Shown: positions 10,627 through 20,139 of the stretch, piece by piece
How positions within the stretch are numbered: the first letter of the stretch is position 1
Layout of the letters: the number at the start of each line of letters is the position of its first letter
NCBI RefSeq assembly: GCF_004786015.1
Contig: NZ_CP032096.1
Location: 1,240,001 to 1,304,000 of the forward strand
DNA length: 64,000 nucleotides
Direction of reading: 5' to 3'
Source: Hydrogenovibrio crunogenus
GTDB taxonomy: Bacteria; Pseudomonadota; Gammaproteobacteria; Thiomicrospirales; Thiomicrospiraceae
Notes under the pieces: model-generated
Database searches by the model: none
Seen by the model: the letters and a program-made list of their open reading frames with translations, nothing else
Told to the model about the DNA's origin: nothing
Position numbers and translations under genes: made by a program

Positions 10627-10831
10627 AGATTTAAAGCACCTTTTAATTCAATTTGTTAAAGAATAAAAAAGATTGGATTTTGAGTCATTTAATCAATCTG
10701 AAACACTGTGTAAATTCATTTTTGTGCTGACGGAAAGGATTATTTTTTAAGATGTCGCATGACTGGCTTAAGAGTTTGGGTTTGTCTATGATAAAATACT
10801 CCCAAATCTAAACAGAAAGGACTTAAAGAGT

Positions 10832-13408
10832 ATGTTAGAAGCTTATCGTCAACATGTGGCCGAACGTGAAGCAGAGGGGATTCCTCCTTTGCCAATGGAT
10901 GCAGAACAAACGGCAAAACTGGTTGAGCTGATTAAAAACCCGCCAGCGGGGGAAGCAGATTTTGTTTTAGACTTATTTGTGAATCGAGTGCCACCAGGGG
11001 TCGATGAAGCCTCATACGTTAAGGCAAGCTTTTTGGCAGACGTCGCGGCTGAGAAAACCAAAGTCGAGATGATTTCACCTGTTAAAGCGACTTTCCTATT
11101 AGGCACCATGTTAGGTGGTTATAACGTTTTGCCGTTGATTGAATTATTGGACAGTGCGAACACGGATGTCGCAGAAGAAGCTGTCAAAGCCTTATCAAAA
11201 ACATTATTGGTATACGATGCTTACCATGATGTGGTCGAGAAATCGAAAACAAACGATTATGCCATGCAGGTATTGAAGTCTTGGGCTGAAGCGGAATGGT
11301 TCCTGTCGAAACCGAAAATGCCAGAGCAAATCACCGTGTCGGTCTTTAAAGTGGAAGGCGAAACCAATACGGATGACTTGTCACCTGCAACAGCTGCTTG
11401 GTCGCGTCCGGATATTCCATTGCATGCAAAAGAAATGTTGAAGTCTCGAATGGACGACGTGGATGGCACGATTGCCAGCCTTGAGGCAAAAGGTCACCCA
11501 GTTGCTTATGTCGGTGACGTTGTTGGAACGGGGTCTTCACGTAAGTCAGCCATGAACTCTGTTATGTGGTTTTTCGGGAACGATATTCCATATGTACCGA
11601 ATAAGCGCCAGGGTGGTGTGGTACTGGGTGGCAAGATTGCGCCGATTTTCTTTAACACTGCAGAAGATTCAGGTTCTTTGCCTATTGAATGTGATGTCGA
11701 AAAACTGAATACGGGCGATGTGATTACAATTCATCCTTATGAAGGCAAAATTACGAATGAAGCGGGTGAAACAGTTTCTACCTTTGAACTCGCACCGGAC
11801 ACGATGCCGGATGAAGTCAGAGCAGGGGGACGTGTTCCCTTGATTATCGGTCGAGGTTTGACTGATAAATCGCGTGAGGCGCTTGGATTAGAACCTTCTG
11901 ATGTGTTTATTCGTCCAACGGATAAGTCGCAGGCAGCGCATGGCTATACGTTAGCGCAAAAAATGGTTGGTAAAGCGTGTGGTATTGAAGGGGTTCGACC
12001 TGGAATGTATTGTGAACCACGCATGACGACCGTGGGGTCGCAGGATACAACCGGTGCAATGACGCGTGATGAAATGAAAGAGTTAGCTTGCTTAGGTTTC
12101 TCTGCGGATTTGGTGATGCAGTCTTTCTGTCATACTGCTGCGTATCCGAAGCCAGTTGATATCAAATTGCAACACTCTCTTCCTGATTTTATTACCAGTC
12201 GCGGCGGTGTGGCGCTTCGTCCTGGAGATGGTGTTATCCATTCGTGGTTAAACCGTTTATTATTACCTGATACGGTTGGAACGGGTGGGGATTCTCATAC
12301 CCGTTTCCCAATCGGGATTTCATTCCCGGCAGGGTCAGGCCTGGTTGCTTTTGGGGCCACGTTAGGCGTGATGCCTTTGAATATGCCAGAATCCGTCTTG
12401 GTTCGCTTTAAAGGTGAAATGCAACCTGGCATTACGCTTCGTGATTTGGTAAATGCTATTCCGTATCAAGCCATTCAGGACGGTCACCTAACCGTAGAGA
12501 AGAAAGGTAAGAAAAACATCTTTAATGGTCGAGTACTCGAAATTGAAGGGCTAGAACACCTGAAAGCGGAACAGGCATTTGAATTATCCGATGCCTCTGC
12601 AGAACGTTCTGCCAACGGTTGTGTAGTGAAATTAGGCGAAGAACCGATCATTGAATATTTAAAATCCAATATGGCATTGATTGATTGGATGGTTGAAAAT
12701 GGCTATCAGGATGCTAGAACATTATTGCGCCGACGTGATGAAATGCAAGCTTGGATTGATAATCCTAAATTACTGGAATCCGATCCAGATGCAGATTATG
12801 CTGCGGTGATTGAAATTGATTTGAATACCATCAAAGAGCCAATTGTGGCATGTCCGAATGATCCAGATGATGTGAAACTGATGTCTGAAGTACAAAATAC
12901 CAAAATTGATGAAGTCTTCATTGGATCTTGTATGACGAATATCGGTCATTATCGTGCGGCCGGTAAAGTGCTTGAGCAAATGGGGAATGTGCCGACGCGT
13001 TTATGGATTGCACCGCCAACCAAAATGGATGAGCGCCAATTAATCGAAGAAGGTTATTACAGCATTTACGGTAAAGTGGGGGCACGGACTGAAATGCCGG
13101 GTTGTTCGCTTTGTATGGGGAACCAGGCTCGTGTTGCCGATGGGGCAACCGTGTTCTCGACCTCAACGCGTAACTTCCCGAACCGTTTAGGAAATGGTGC
13201 CAATGTTTACCTTGGTTCGGCCGAATTAGCCGCCGTGTGTTCTGTACTTGGGCGTATCCCAACCGTTCAGGAATATATGGACGCGGTCGCGATGCTCGAT
13301 ACGATGACGGGTGAAGTGTATCGTTACCTACAGTTTGATGAGATGGCGGACTATAAAGTGGAGTCGCCTAAAAACTTATCCGATATCGGGGTAGCTGTTG
13401 CTTCTTAA
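10832..13408 (+). CDS. acnB: Aconitate hydratase B
   Basis: Interconverts citrate and isocitrate (also 2-methyl-cis-aconitate in some bacteria). The domain order is that of AcnB: an N-terminal HEAT-like domain (1-160), a swivel domain (170-380, including [13 protein letters not shown]), then the three catalytic domains with GGDSHTRFP. The [4Fe-4S] ligands are Cys700 (GSCMTN), Cys758 and Cys761 (GCSLCMG). The length of 858 aa compares with 865 in E. coli. The preceding 205 bp hold a -10-like GATAAAAT about 40 bp before the start and an AAAGGA ribosome site. A strong terminator follows. In an autotroph it would serve a biosynthetic or complete TCA route. Confidence 0.97.
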   Translation: MLEAYRQHVAEREAEGIPPLPMDAEQTAKLVELIKNPPAGEADFVLDLFVNRVPPGVDEASYVKASFLADVAAEKTKVEMISPVKATFLLGTMLGGYNVLPLIELLDSANTDVAEEAVKALSKTLLVYDAYHDVVEKSKTNDYAMQVLKSWAEAEWFLSKPKMPEQITVSVFKVEGETNTDDLSPATAAWSRPDIPLHAKEMLKSRMDDVDGTIASLEAKGHPVAYVGDVVGTGSSRKSAMNSVMWFFGNDIPYVPNKRQGGVVLGGKIAPIFFNTAEDSGSLPIECDVEKLNTGDVITIHPYEGKITNEAGETVSTFELAPDTMPDEVRAGGRVPLIIGRGLTDKSREALGLEPSDVFIRPTDKSQAAHGYTLAQKMVGKACGIEGVRPGMYCEPRMTTVGSQDTTGAMTRDEMKELACLGFSADLVMQSFCHTAAYPKPVDIKLQHSLPDFITSRGGVALRPGDGVIHSWLNRLLLPDTVGTGGDSHTRFPIGISFPAGSGLVAFGATLGVMPLNMPESVLVRFKGEMQPGITLRDLVNAIPYQAIQDGHLTVEKKGKKNIFNGRVLEIEGLEHLKAEQAFELSDASAERSANGCVVKLGEEPIIEYLKSNMALIDWMVENGYQDARTLLRRRDEMQAWIDNPKLLESDPDADYAAVIEIDLNTIKEPIVACPNDPDDVKLMSEVQNTKIDEVFIGSCMTNIGHYRAAGKVLEQMGNVPTRLWIAPPTKMDERQLIEEGYYSIYGKVGARTEMPGCSLCMGNQARVADGATVFSTSTRNFPNRLGNGANVYLGSAELAAVCSVLGRIPTVQEYMDAVAMLDTMTGEVYRYLQFDEMADYKVESPKNLSDIGVAVAS

Positions 13409-13434
13409 CTATTTAAGTTAAACAGACTTTTCAT

Positions 13435-13474
13435 AAAAAACCGTTTGGCGACTTTGTTGCCAAACGGTTTTTTT
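13435..13474 (+). terminator. Intrinsic terminator after acnB
   Basis: Perfect 9-bp stem CCGTTTGGC/GCCAAACGG with a 9-nt loop, preceded by an A-run and followed by seven T. It can act in both directions. Confidence 0.9.
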
Positions 13475-13517
13475 ATGTCTGTTGGTTTTAGGGATTTAAA
13501 TACGAGTTGAATAATGG

Positions 13518-13537
13518 AGCCAGGCCTGGCTGTTTTT
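13518..13537. terminator. Second hairpin with CCAGGCCTGG core
   Basis: Perfect palindrome AGCCAGGCCTGGCT (13518-13531) followed by GTTTTT, between acnB and the convergent diguanylate cyclase gene. It is one of the exact copies of the dispersed palindrome discussed in the findings. Confidence 0.6.
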
Positions 13538-13569
13538 ATAAGAATGTGTGGGTAAGGCTGAACGCGGAT

Positions 13570-15168
13570 TTAGTGAATTGCAGGGTTGGCCGTTACGCGA
13601 TTCCGTCCATGTTCTTTTGAGTGGTAGAGCATTTCATCTCCACGCTGCATCAAACTTTCTGCAGTATCAACTGGACGGAGGTCTGAAACCCCGAAGCTTG
13701 ACGTAATTTGCATATCGAAATCCGTCATGGTTTCAAGCTTATGTCGAAGTCTTTCCGCAACTTTTTCAGCATCTTGTAGGTTTGTGTTTGGTAATAAAAT
13801 AACAAACTCTTCTCCACCCCAGCGGGCAAAAATGTCTTTGTGGGTTAACCCATCTTCAATGTGTCGAGCAACCTTTTTAAGGACTTTGTCTCCTACCAGG
13901 TGGCCATAAGTGTCATTAATTTTTTTAAAATGATCAATATCGAAGAAAATCAAACTTAAGGGCCACTGCTTTTTATTGCTTCGTTTGATGTTTTCATTTA
14001 ACGCTCGTTTAAAAATACTTCTATTAGGTAAGCCTGTTAAATTGTCTGTTCTTGCCATTTTATGTAGTAAACGTCGCTGGCGAATTTGATTACGAATAAA
14101 AAAGAACACCAATAAGCTGATAATGAATAGCAAGAGTTCATTGATTAACAAGTGTTGTAAAAAATTTTCAGTAATGAGTTTAATACCGGGCTCTTCCTGA
14201 TAGTTCACGATATAACCTACAGGTTTTTGTTCGATATTTTTTAACTGAAAGAAGTTCACCAAATAGTAGGTCTGATCAACATTGATCATGAAGTTACAGC
14301 TTTGACACTGACGATCCAGTTGTTTTAAAAACTCGCCATTTAAAGCGTTGTTAATTTGTTGAATTCTATTTTTAGGAATGGCATTGATATGGGACTTCAT
14401 GCCTTCTACTGCTCTGTCCACTAAAAAGTTGTCGGAAATGGCAGAAGGGGCATAGTTTTGGCGTTCATTGGAGAATACTTTTTCTTTTACCAAGTCTTTT
14501 TTTAGTAACAGGCTGTAAAATTCTTTATTGCTGTGTGTCATCAATTCATAGATTGCGTCTACTGAAAAAGAGATCTCAACCGTTCCAACTAACTCATCTT
14601 TGTAAATAATTGGAAAAACATGACGAAAGCCATTAAAAATCCGACCTTCTTCAAATCCTGAAATAGGTGCTTTTGTTTTATTGACTTGTACGATGCTATA
14701 ACGGACGCTTGATATGTTATCACCGTATTTTTCTGGGCGATGAAATCTTAAAAAGCTGATTCCGCCAGGCAGGTGAAAATGAAGCTGCCGGATGTGTTCA
14801 AGTTGTAAGAGTTGGTAGATGGGCTGGAGCTTATGATAAAGCTCTGTTCTGACCTTATCTTTGACCTGCGTATTACCATGATAAGCTTTGGCCATGAGTT
14901 TGAAGATATCATCTTTGTAAATTGAGGTTTGAAAAATGGTTTTTGCGTGAATGTTAAGCGCCTTTTTACTGGCGTTAAAACTATTCATTTCATGACTGCT
15001 GTCATAATTGATGAGGTGCTGTTTTTGGGTCGTGAAATTAGAAAACCCGACCCAAAAACTCATGCCACTTAAAAATAAAAACACACTGGTTGCGACTAGA
15101 AACGCAAGACGCTTTGACGAAAGAGAACGCCATTTGATGACCCGATGCTGTTTAGAAGAAGTTGGCAT
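13570..15168 (-). CDS. Membrane-anchored diguanylate cyclase (sensor + GGDEF)
   Basis: Makes cyclic di-GMP. The 532-residue protein has an N-terminal helix (about residues 18-40) and a periplasmic sensory region of about 300 residues, probably double-Cache-like (not verified; contains a CQSC pair in RQCQSCNF). A second helix (about 345-365, LLINELLLFIISLLVFFFI) precedes a GGDEF domain with active-site GGEEF at 451-455. The position of the usual RxxD inhibitory site reads THKD, so classical product feedback is probably absent. There is no EAL domain. The start ATG at 15168 has no strong ribosome site. Confidence 0.9.
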   Translation of the reverse strand: MPTSSKQHRVIKWRSLSSKRLAFLVATSVFLFLSGMSFWVGFSNFTTQKQHLINYDSSHEMNSFNASKKALNIHAKTIFQTSIYKDDIFKLMAKAYHGNTQVKDKVRTELYHKLQPIYQLLQLEHIRQLHFHLPGGISFLRFHRPEKYGDNISSVRYSIVQVNKTKAPISGFEEGRIFNGFRHVFPIIYKDELVGTVEISFSVDAIYELMTHSNKEFYSLLLKKDLVKEKVFSNERQNYAPSAISDNFLVDRAVEGMKSHINAIPKNRIQQINNALNGEFLKQLDRQCQSCNFMINVDQTYYLVNFFQLKNIEQKPVGYIVNYQEEPGIKLITENFLQHLLINELLLFIISLLVFFFIRNQIRQRRLLHKMARTDNLTGLPNRSIFKRALNENIKRSNKKQWPLSLIFFDIDHFKKINDTYGHLVGDKVLKKVARHIEDGLTHKDIFARWGGEEFVILLPNTNLQDAEKVAERLRHKLETMTDFDMQITSSFGVSDLRPVDTAESLMQRGDEMLYHSKEHGRNRVTANPAIH

Positions 15169-15261
15169 ATTGCAGTCTTTATTCCATAAAATGGGGTTTG
15201 ATCAAATTATATCATGCTCGTTTTAGGTTAAGCTGCTCATAACAAGGCTTCGTTTGTACCA

Positions 15262-16200
15262 TTATTTTAATGTGGTGAAATACATCGAAAGCCGAGTAGC
15301 GGTTTCACTGCTGATATCACCCATTAATTGTTCCATAAAGGTTTTTTCCGCTTCATAATGACGTGTATTGGTTTGTTTGACGACTTCACGTTTGACGTAA
15401 CCGATGTCACCTAAACCATCAATCATTCCATTCTTGACGGCTTCATCTCCAAGCCAAACCAACCCTGTATAGGTGTTTTCATTTTCTTTGATTCGGTCCC
15501 CGCGACCTTTTCGAACGGCCTCGATAAACTGTTGATGTGTTCTTTCTAAAATACGCTCTTGAAAGAATTGACGCCCCCCTTCATCTTTGGGGCTGAAAGG
15601 ATCGATAAAGGCTTTATGTTCACCTGCATGCATAGAACGGTTTTCAATGCCCATTTTTTCCATTAAACCTGTGACACCGAATGTATCCATGCGTACGCCA
15701 ATTGAACCAATGATGGAACCTTTGTTGGCATAAATTTTATCGGCTGCAACGGCGATATAGTAACAACCGGAAGCACAGAGATCTTCAACAACAACGTAAG
15801 CCGGTTTGTTATAAAGCTTTTTCAAGCGGGTAATTTCATCATTAATGAGAGCCGATTGCACTGGGCTGCCACCAGGTGAATTGGCTTTTATGATAACGGC
15901 TTCAGAATTGGGGTTTTTGAATGCGCTGTTTAATAACGGGTTTAAGGTTTCTGCACTGGTACGGCTACCTGGCATAATCGGCCCCTCAAGTTTCACAACC
16001 GCCACATGTTTGCTGCCACTCAATACATCCTCTTCTGATGTAAACTGGCTGGCAAGCATGACGATTGTCACAATGATGTAAAGAATCACCGAAAGTTTTA
16101 ATAGGTTCGTCCAGCGACGACTCCATTTTTCTTGTTTAACAAAACTTTCTGCCGCACCCGCTAAACGATTTAAACCTTCATTTTGATTCTGATTATCCAT
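15262..16200 (-). CDS. sppA: Signal peptide peptidase SppA, short (36 kDa) form
   Basis: Membrane-bound S49 serine protease that degrades cleaved signal peptides. It has one N-terminal membrane helix (about residues 38-56). The conserved NSPGGSPVQS and the nucleophile segment CASGCYYIA (Ser144) are seen, followed by KGSIIGSIGV. At 312 residues it is the single-domain type. ATG at 16200 is preferred over the TTG two codons upstream because AAGG lies 8-9 nt before it. It is divergent from uvrC, with 79 bp between the starts. Confidence 0.92.
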   Translation of the reverse strand: MDNQNQNEGLNRLAGAAESFVKQEKWSRRWTNLLKLSVILYIIVTIVMLASQFTSEEDVLSGSKHVAVVKLEGPIMPGSRTSAETLNPLLNSAFKNPNSEAVIIKANSPGGSPVQSALINDEITRLKKLYNKPAYVVVEDLCASGCYYIAVAADKIYANKGSIIGSIGVRMDTFGVTGLMEKMGIENRSMHAGEHKAFIDPFSPKDEGGRQFFQERILERTHQQFIEAVRKGRGDRIKENENTYTGLVWLGDEAVKNGMIDGLGDIGYVKREVVKQTNTRHYEAEKTFMEQLMGDISSETATRLSMYFTTLK

Positions 16201-16279
16201 TGACAATACCTTATAATACCCACAAGATGAATAAGCCTGTAAGACTCATAATTATTTTAATAACGCCATTCTAACTCAA

Positions 16280-18121
16280 ATGCCAAATCAATTCGAAACC
16301 CAATTTGATATTGATGCTTTTCTAAAGCATTTAACCGAACGGCCTGGCGTCTACTTGATGTACGACGCCAGTGGTCAAATCATTTATGTGGGTAAGGCGA
16401 AGAACTTGAAGCGCCGAGTTTCCAGTTATTTCAAAAAACGCCATGAAGAGATTAAGACAGAAACATTGGTGTCGCAAGTTGCATCTATTGAAGTGACAGT
16501 GACGGATACGGAATCCGAAGCGTTGATCCTAGAAAATACATTAATTAAGCGCCATAAACCTCGCTATAACATCTTGTTTAGGGATGACAAGTCGTATCCT
16601 TATATTTTTGTATCAACAGGAAAAAAATTTCCCTCGCTAAGCTATCATCGTGGTGCAAAACGGAAAGTGGGGCGTTACTTTGGTCCTTTTCCAAATGCGT
16701 CTGCCGTGCATCAGACATTACATGCTCTGCAAAAGATTTTCCCGGTTAGACAGTGTGCTGAGAGTGTATTTAACCATCGATCACGCCCGTGTCTTCAATA
16801 TCAAATTAAACGCTGTTCAGGGCCGTGTGTAGAAGGGTTGGTCACAGAGGATGAATATAAAGAAGATGTGCAACATACCATTGCTTTTTTAGAAGGGAAA
16901 AGTTTTGACGTGATTGAGTCGCTCGGGCATAAAATGCAACAAGCTTCCGATGAGTTTGAGTTTGAGAAAGCCGCAGTTTACCGAGATAAGATCTCTGCTT
17001 TAAGAGCGATACAAAGCCAGCATTTAATTAATCAACCCGGATCAAAAGATACCGATGTGGTTGCTTTAGCAGAAGAAGCGAACCAAGTGTGTGTATCAAT
17101 TATGATGTATCGCGGCGGGAACTTGTGGGGCAGTCAGAACTACTTTCCTAAAATGGGTGGGCAATCTATTAATCCGGAAGAAGTCATTAGTGCCTTTATC
17201 GCACAACATTATATTGATCTACCGGTTCCGCAGATGATTTTAGTGTCTGATACATTGGAAGAAAAGCCGTCATTGGAAGCTTGGTTATCTGAACAGAAAA
17301 AGGCCAAGGTTTCGATTCGAAAAGCGGTCAGTCAAACACATAAAGGTTTGATGAAACTGGCGTTGACAAACGCTCAATCTGGTTTAAAGCAACAGCTGAC
17401 GCAGAAAGCCTCACAAACGGACCGTGTCAAGGCATTGCAAGAGGTGTTAGCCTTAGCTTCACCTCCCAATCACATGGAGTGTTTTGATATTAGTCATACC
17501 CAGGGAAATCAGACGGTGGCCAGTTGCGTGGTGTTTAGCGAAGGGGTGCCTAATACCAGTGCTTACCGTAAATTCAATATCGAAGGTATTCAGCCTGGAG
17601 ATGATTATGCTGCTATGCATCAAGCGATCACACGGCGTTACAGCCGTGTGAAGAAAGAAGGGTTACCGTTACCAGACCTTATTGTGATTGATGGGGGGAA
17701 AGGGCAGTTAAACAAAGCTATTGAGGTGTTTAAGACGCTGGAACTGGATAATCTTCCTTTGGTATCGGTTGCCAAAGGAGAAGGGCGTAAAGCAGGCCTG
17801 GAGATTTTATATACTCCATTCAATGAGGAAGGGATTGATTTAGAACCTGATGATATTGCATTGCATTTGCTGAATTATATTCGAGATGAAGCGCACCGGT
17901 TTGCCATAACCAGTCATCGTAGCCGCCGACAAAAAGCGCAGACACATTCTCGCTTGGAAGATATCCCTGGTGTTGGCGCTAAGACGCGTCATAAGTTATT
18001 AACCCATTTTGGCGGGTTGGCAGAAGTTAAAAATGCAGCGGTCTCAGAGTTACAAAAAGTACCTGGAATCAGTAACCGAATTGCTCAGACCATTTATGAT
18101 TTTTTTCACGGGGAAATCTGA
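16280..18121 (+). CDS. uvrC: Excinuclease ABC subunit C
   Basis: Makes both incisions in nucleotide excision repair with UvrA and UvrB. The 613-residue protein begins with a GIY-YIG nuclease (GVYLMYDASGQIIYVGKAKNLKRR, split at GVYLM...YVGKA). It then shows a Cys-rich segment (CLQYQIKRCSGPC), a UVR domain (FEFEKAAVYRDKI), the UvrC RNase H-like endonuclease (ECFDISHTQG...VIDGGKGQL) and C-terminal helix-hairpin-helix motifs (IPGVGAKTRHKLL, VPGISNRIAQTI). No clear ribosome site precedes the ATG. It is followed 88 bp later by pgsA, a common uvrC neighbour in gammaproteobacteria. Confidence 0.97.
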   Translation: MPNQFETQFDIDAFLKHLTERPGVYLMYDASGQIIYVGKAKNLKRRVSSYFKKRHEEIKTETLVSQVASIEVTVTDTESEALILENTLIKRHKPRYNILFRDDKSYPYIFVSTGKKFPSLSYHRGAKRKVGRYFGPFPNASAVHQTLHALQKIFPVRQCAESVFNHRSRPCLQYQIKRCSGPCVEGLVTEDEYKEDVQHTIAFLEGKSFDVIESLGHKMQQASDEFEFEKAAVYRDKISALRAIQSQHLINQPGSKDTDVVALAEEANQVCVSIMMYRGGNLWGSQNYFPKMGGQSINPEEVISAFIAQHYIDLPVPQMILVSDTLEEKPSLEAWLSEQKKAKVSIRKAVSQTHKGLMKLALTNAQSGLKQQLTQKASQTDRVKALQEVLALASPPNHMECFDISHTQGNQTVASCVVFSEGVPNTSAYRKFNIEGIQPGDDYAAMHQAITRRYSRVKKEGLPLPDLIVIDGGKGQLNKAIEVFKTLELDNLPLVSVAKGEGRKAGLEILYTPFNEEGIDLEPDDIALHLLNYIRDEAHRFAITSHRSRRQKAQTHSRLEDIPGVGAKTRHKLLTHFGGLAEVKNAAVSELQKVPGISNRIAQTIYDFFHGEI

Positions 18122-18209
18122 TTTAGGATTATTTTTCATTTATTCTCATTCCGCTAGAGTGGTATGGTAATATTTTTTTAGTTTTTTAATGAGTTAACCA
18201 AAGACACTT

Positions 18210-18797
18210 ATGACGTTACAATCTTTACCTATGATCATGACCTGGTCTCGAGTCGCCTTAATTCCTGTTTTTTTAGTCTGTTATTACGCCCCTATAGAGG
18301 ATGCGCGTTTTTGGGCCGGCTTGGCCTTTATGATTGCGGCCATTACCGATTGGTTTGATGGCTATCTGGCTAGAAAATTGAATGTCAGCAGTAAACTCGG
18401 CGCTTTTCTAGATCCGGTAGCGGATAAATTGATTGTGGCAGCTGCATTGATTGTGGTGTCGGTTGAATATCAGAATATCTGGGTAACATTGTCTGCCATT
18501 GTGATTATGATGCGAGAAATCAGTATTTCTGCTTTAAGAGAGTGGATGGCGGAAAACAATGCGCGTGATGTGGTGGCTGTTTCCAGTTTAGGAAAAATCA
18601 AAACCGCTTCACAGCTGGCTGCATTAACATGGCTGTTGTATGGTGGCGAGCTTTGGGGGGTCGACTGGGGAACTTTAGGCTTCCCGATGTTGTATTTTTC
18701 AGCGGTGTTAACGGTTATTACTTGGTATCAATATGGGCGCGCTGCTTTGCCAGTCATGCTTGAAACCGTGTCGGACGAAACAAAAAAGTCATCATAA
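18210..18797 (+). CDS. pgsA: CDP-diacylglycerol--glycerol-3-phosphate 3-phosphatidyltransferase
   Basis: Commits CDP-diacylglycerol to phosphatidylglycerol synthesis at the inner membrane. The 195-residue protein has the CDP-alcohol phosphotransferase motif with correct spacing (DWFDGYLARKL...GAFLDPVADK) and four to six membrane segments. It lies downstream of uvrC in the same orientation, as in E. coli, and is followed by the tRNA cluster, which has its own promoter. Confidence 0.95.
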   Translation: MTLQSLPMIMTWSRVALIPVFLVCYYAPIEDARFWAGLAFMIAAITDWFDGYLARKLNVSSKLGAFLDPVADKLIVAAALIVVSVEYQNIWVTLSAIVIMMREISISALREWMAENNARDVVAVSSLGKIKTASQLAALTWLLYGGELWGVDWGTLGFPMLYFSAVLTVITWYQYGRAALPVMLETVSDETKKSS

Positions 18798-18862
18798 TCA
18801 GCTGGTTAGTAAAAAGATAATTTCAACCATTATTTTTTTGTCATTTTTTTGATTAAAAAAGC

Positions 18863-18890
18863 TTGTAATTTTTCCGCAACCCCCTATAAT
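18863..18890 (+). promoter_or_regulatory. Promoter of the tRNA cluster
   Basis: TTGTAA (18863-18868), 16-bp spacer, TATAAT (18885-18890), then a GC-rich discriminator (ACGGCC) 18 bp before tRNA-Gly. GC-rich discriminators are typical of stringently controlled stable-RNA promoters. Confidence 0.65.
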
Positions 18891-18908
18891 ACGGCCTCAT
18901 TACGAAAT

Positions 18909-18983
18909 GCGGGAATAGCTCAGCGGTAGAGCACAACCTTGCCAAGGTTGGGGTCGCGAGTTCGATCCTCGTTTCCCGCTCCA
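18909..18983 (+). tRNA. tRNA-Gly (anticodon GCC)
   Basis: Cloverleaf with acceptor GCGGGAA/TTCCCGC, anticodon GCC at 18941-18943 in a 7-nt loop, T-loop GTTCGATCC and an encoded CCA end. Confidence 0.96.
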
Positions 18984-18987
18984 AATA

Positions 18988-19061
18988 GGCGGAATGGCAG
19001 AGTGGCTATGCAGCGGATTGCAAATCCGTGGACCTCGGTTCGACTCCGGGTTCCGCCTCCA
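18988..19061 (+). tRNA. tRNA-Cys (anticodon GCA)
   Basis: Acceptor GGCGGAA/TTCCGCC, anticodon GCA at 19020-19022, T-loop GGTTCGACTCC and an encoded CCA. It lies 4 nt after tRNA-Gly, so the two share a transcript. Confidence 0.96.
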
Positions 19062-19114
19062 TTATGGTTTTGGGTTTTCGTATTGCATTTTTTCTGTTGG
19101 CGAACAGATTCTAT

Positions 19115-19201
19115 GCCCAGGTGGCGAAATTGGTAGACGCAAGGGACTTAAAATCCCTCGGTGGCAACACCGTGCCGGTTCGATTCCGGCCCTGGGCACC
19201 A
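19115..19201 (+). tRNA. tRNA-Leu (anticodon TAA)
   Basis: Class II tRNA with a long variable arm (CGGTGGCAACACCG), acceptor GCCCAGG/CCTGGGC, anticodon TAA at 19149-19151 and an encoded CCA. It ends the Gly-Cys-Leu cluster. Confidence 0.96.
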
Positions 19202-19395
19202 TTTCTTTAAAGATATAATTTCCTTTATATCGACCTTCATCATTTAATTGCTTTTCTTGCATTCATTTTTCACAGTATTTCTATGTCTTTTTAAATTGTT
19301 TTTTCTTTCTTGAAATAGTCTTTTGCTAAAAATAGCATTACGTAGATGAGTCAGTCCTTTTCTTCACTTTGCTCCTTAATTTTTTGCGCTTAAAT

Positions 19396-19450
19396 AAAAT
19401 GTAAATATATTACATTTTTATTGACAGCCACGATTAAATCGTTCTATTAT
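19396..19450 (+). promoter_or_regulatory. Promoter with a 23-bp palindromic site
   Basis: The 316-bp gap 19202-19517 holds no gene. Its first 190 bp are AT-rich and featureless. A perfect inverted repeat AAAATGTAA-N5-TTACATTTT occupies 19396-19418. It is followed at once by a good sigma-70 promoter, TTGACA (19421-19426), 18-bp spacer, TATTAT (19445-19450), about 65 bp before the secreted-protein gene. A palindrome touching the -35 fits an activator or repressor site. It partly resembles the 11-1-11 NsrR motif of gammaproteobacteria. Confidence 0.6.
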
Positions 19451-19517
19451 AAAGATGAAGCCAAACACTGAGTGCTTGGAAAGAATGTTTCGTTATCCAA
19501 GTTAAAGGAAGAAAACA

Positions 19518-19889
19518 ATGAAAAAAAATACATTAATCCTAAGTTTATTATTATCTGGTGCCGTTGTAACCCAAGCCATGGCTGTTGATGAGGTTCAAAC
19601 TCAAACTCAGAGCCAAGTGCAGGATCGTGTGCAAACACAAGAAAATAGAATGCAGCAAAACGGCTCGGGTCGAATGGGGTCCAGTGCACCTTCTACCCAA
19701 GGACAACAAAAACGTATTCAAAATCAGTATCAATACAATCGACAAATGCAACATAAGTACCAGAGAAGCGAAGGTGGGTTTAAAGGAAATGGTAATAGAA
19801 CGTATGGCAATGGTATGAACGGGAATTCGAACGGTGGAGGTAACCGTGGCTCTATGGGTGGAGGAAATCGCTCAGGGGGTAAACGTTAA
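19518..19889 (+). CDS. Secreted Gln/Asn/Gly-rich low-complexity protein
   Basis: A 123-residue protein of unknown function. It begins with a clear Sec signal peptide (MKKNTLILSLLLSGAVVTQAMA, split after residue 20, cleavage after AMA at residue 22). The mature part is rich in Gln and Asn at first (QTQTQSQVQDRVQTQ), then Gly/Asn/Arg (GNGNRTYGNGMNGNSNGGG), ending GGKR. It has no cysteine and a net positive charge, and is probably disordered. A good AAGGAAG ribosome site and a strong promoter suggest real expression. It lies next to the exosortase substrate gene and shares an AAATGTAA motif with it, so a joint surface or matrix role is possible but unproven. Confidence 0.8.
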   Translation: MKKNTLILSLLLSGAVVTQAMAVDEVQTQTQSQVQDRVQTQENRMQQNGSGRMGSSAPSTQGQQKRIQNQYQYNRQMQHKYQRSEGGFKGNGNRTYGNGMNGNSNGGGNRGSMGGGNRSGGKR

Positions 19890-19940
19890 TTGAGTACATT
19901 GCCTAGTGATAAAAAAATTTTAAAGTTTATAAAATAAAAA

Positions 19941-19993
19941 AAATGTAAAAAAAAGACAATTCAAATGTAACCATAGAAAAAATGCGTTATAGT
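19941..19993 (+). promoter_or_regulatory. Candidate promoter with two AAATGTAA direct repeats
   Basis: AAATGTAA occurs at 19941-19948 and 19963-19970, 22 bp apart (about two helical turns). The second copy occupies the -35 position of a -10-like TATAGT at 19988-19993. No TTGACA-like -35 is present, which fits an activator-dependent promoter for the downstream surface protein gene. Confidence 0.4.
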
Positions 19994-20065
19994 TAATTTA
20001 AGGATGGCTGAAAGCTTGAAGATTTTTAAAAGAGAATTGAAGGGTATGCAGTCATTTATTTGGCT

Positions 20066-20131
20066 CAGGTATGGGTAAATTATTTAGTTCTTGAAATAAA
20101 AAGGCCATACCTGATTTTACCCCTAAGGAGG
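20066..20131 (+). promoter_or_regulatory. Structured 5' leader, possible H-type pseudoknot, next to the ribosome site
   Basis: The arm CAGGTATGG (20066-20074) pairs perfectly with CCATACCTG (20105-20113). Bases GTAAA (20075-20079) in the loop can pair with TTTAC (20116-20120) downstream, which would give an H-type pseudoknot ending 4 nt before the strong ribosome site AAGGAGG (20125-20131). This suggests translational control of the gene at 20140. Confidence 0.4.
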
Positions 20132-20139
20132 ATATAATT

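Noticed and set aside
12918-13262. Minus-strand open frame of 114 codons inside acnB
   Set aside because: Overlaps the iron-sulfur ligand region of acnB completely; no domain recognised.
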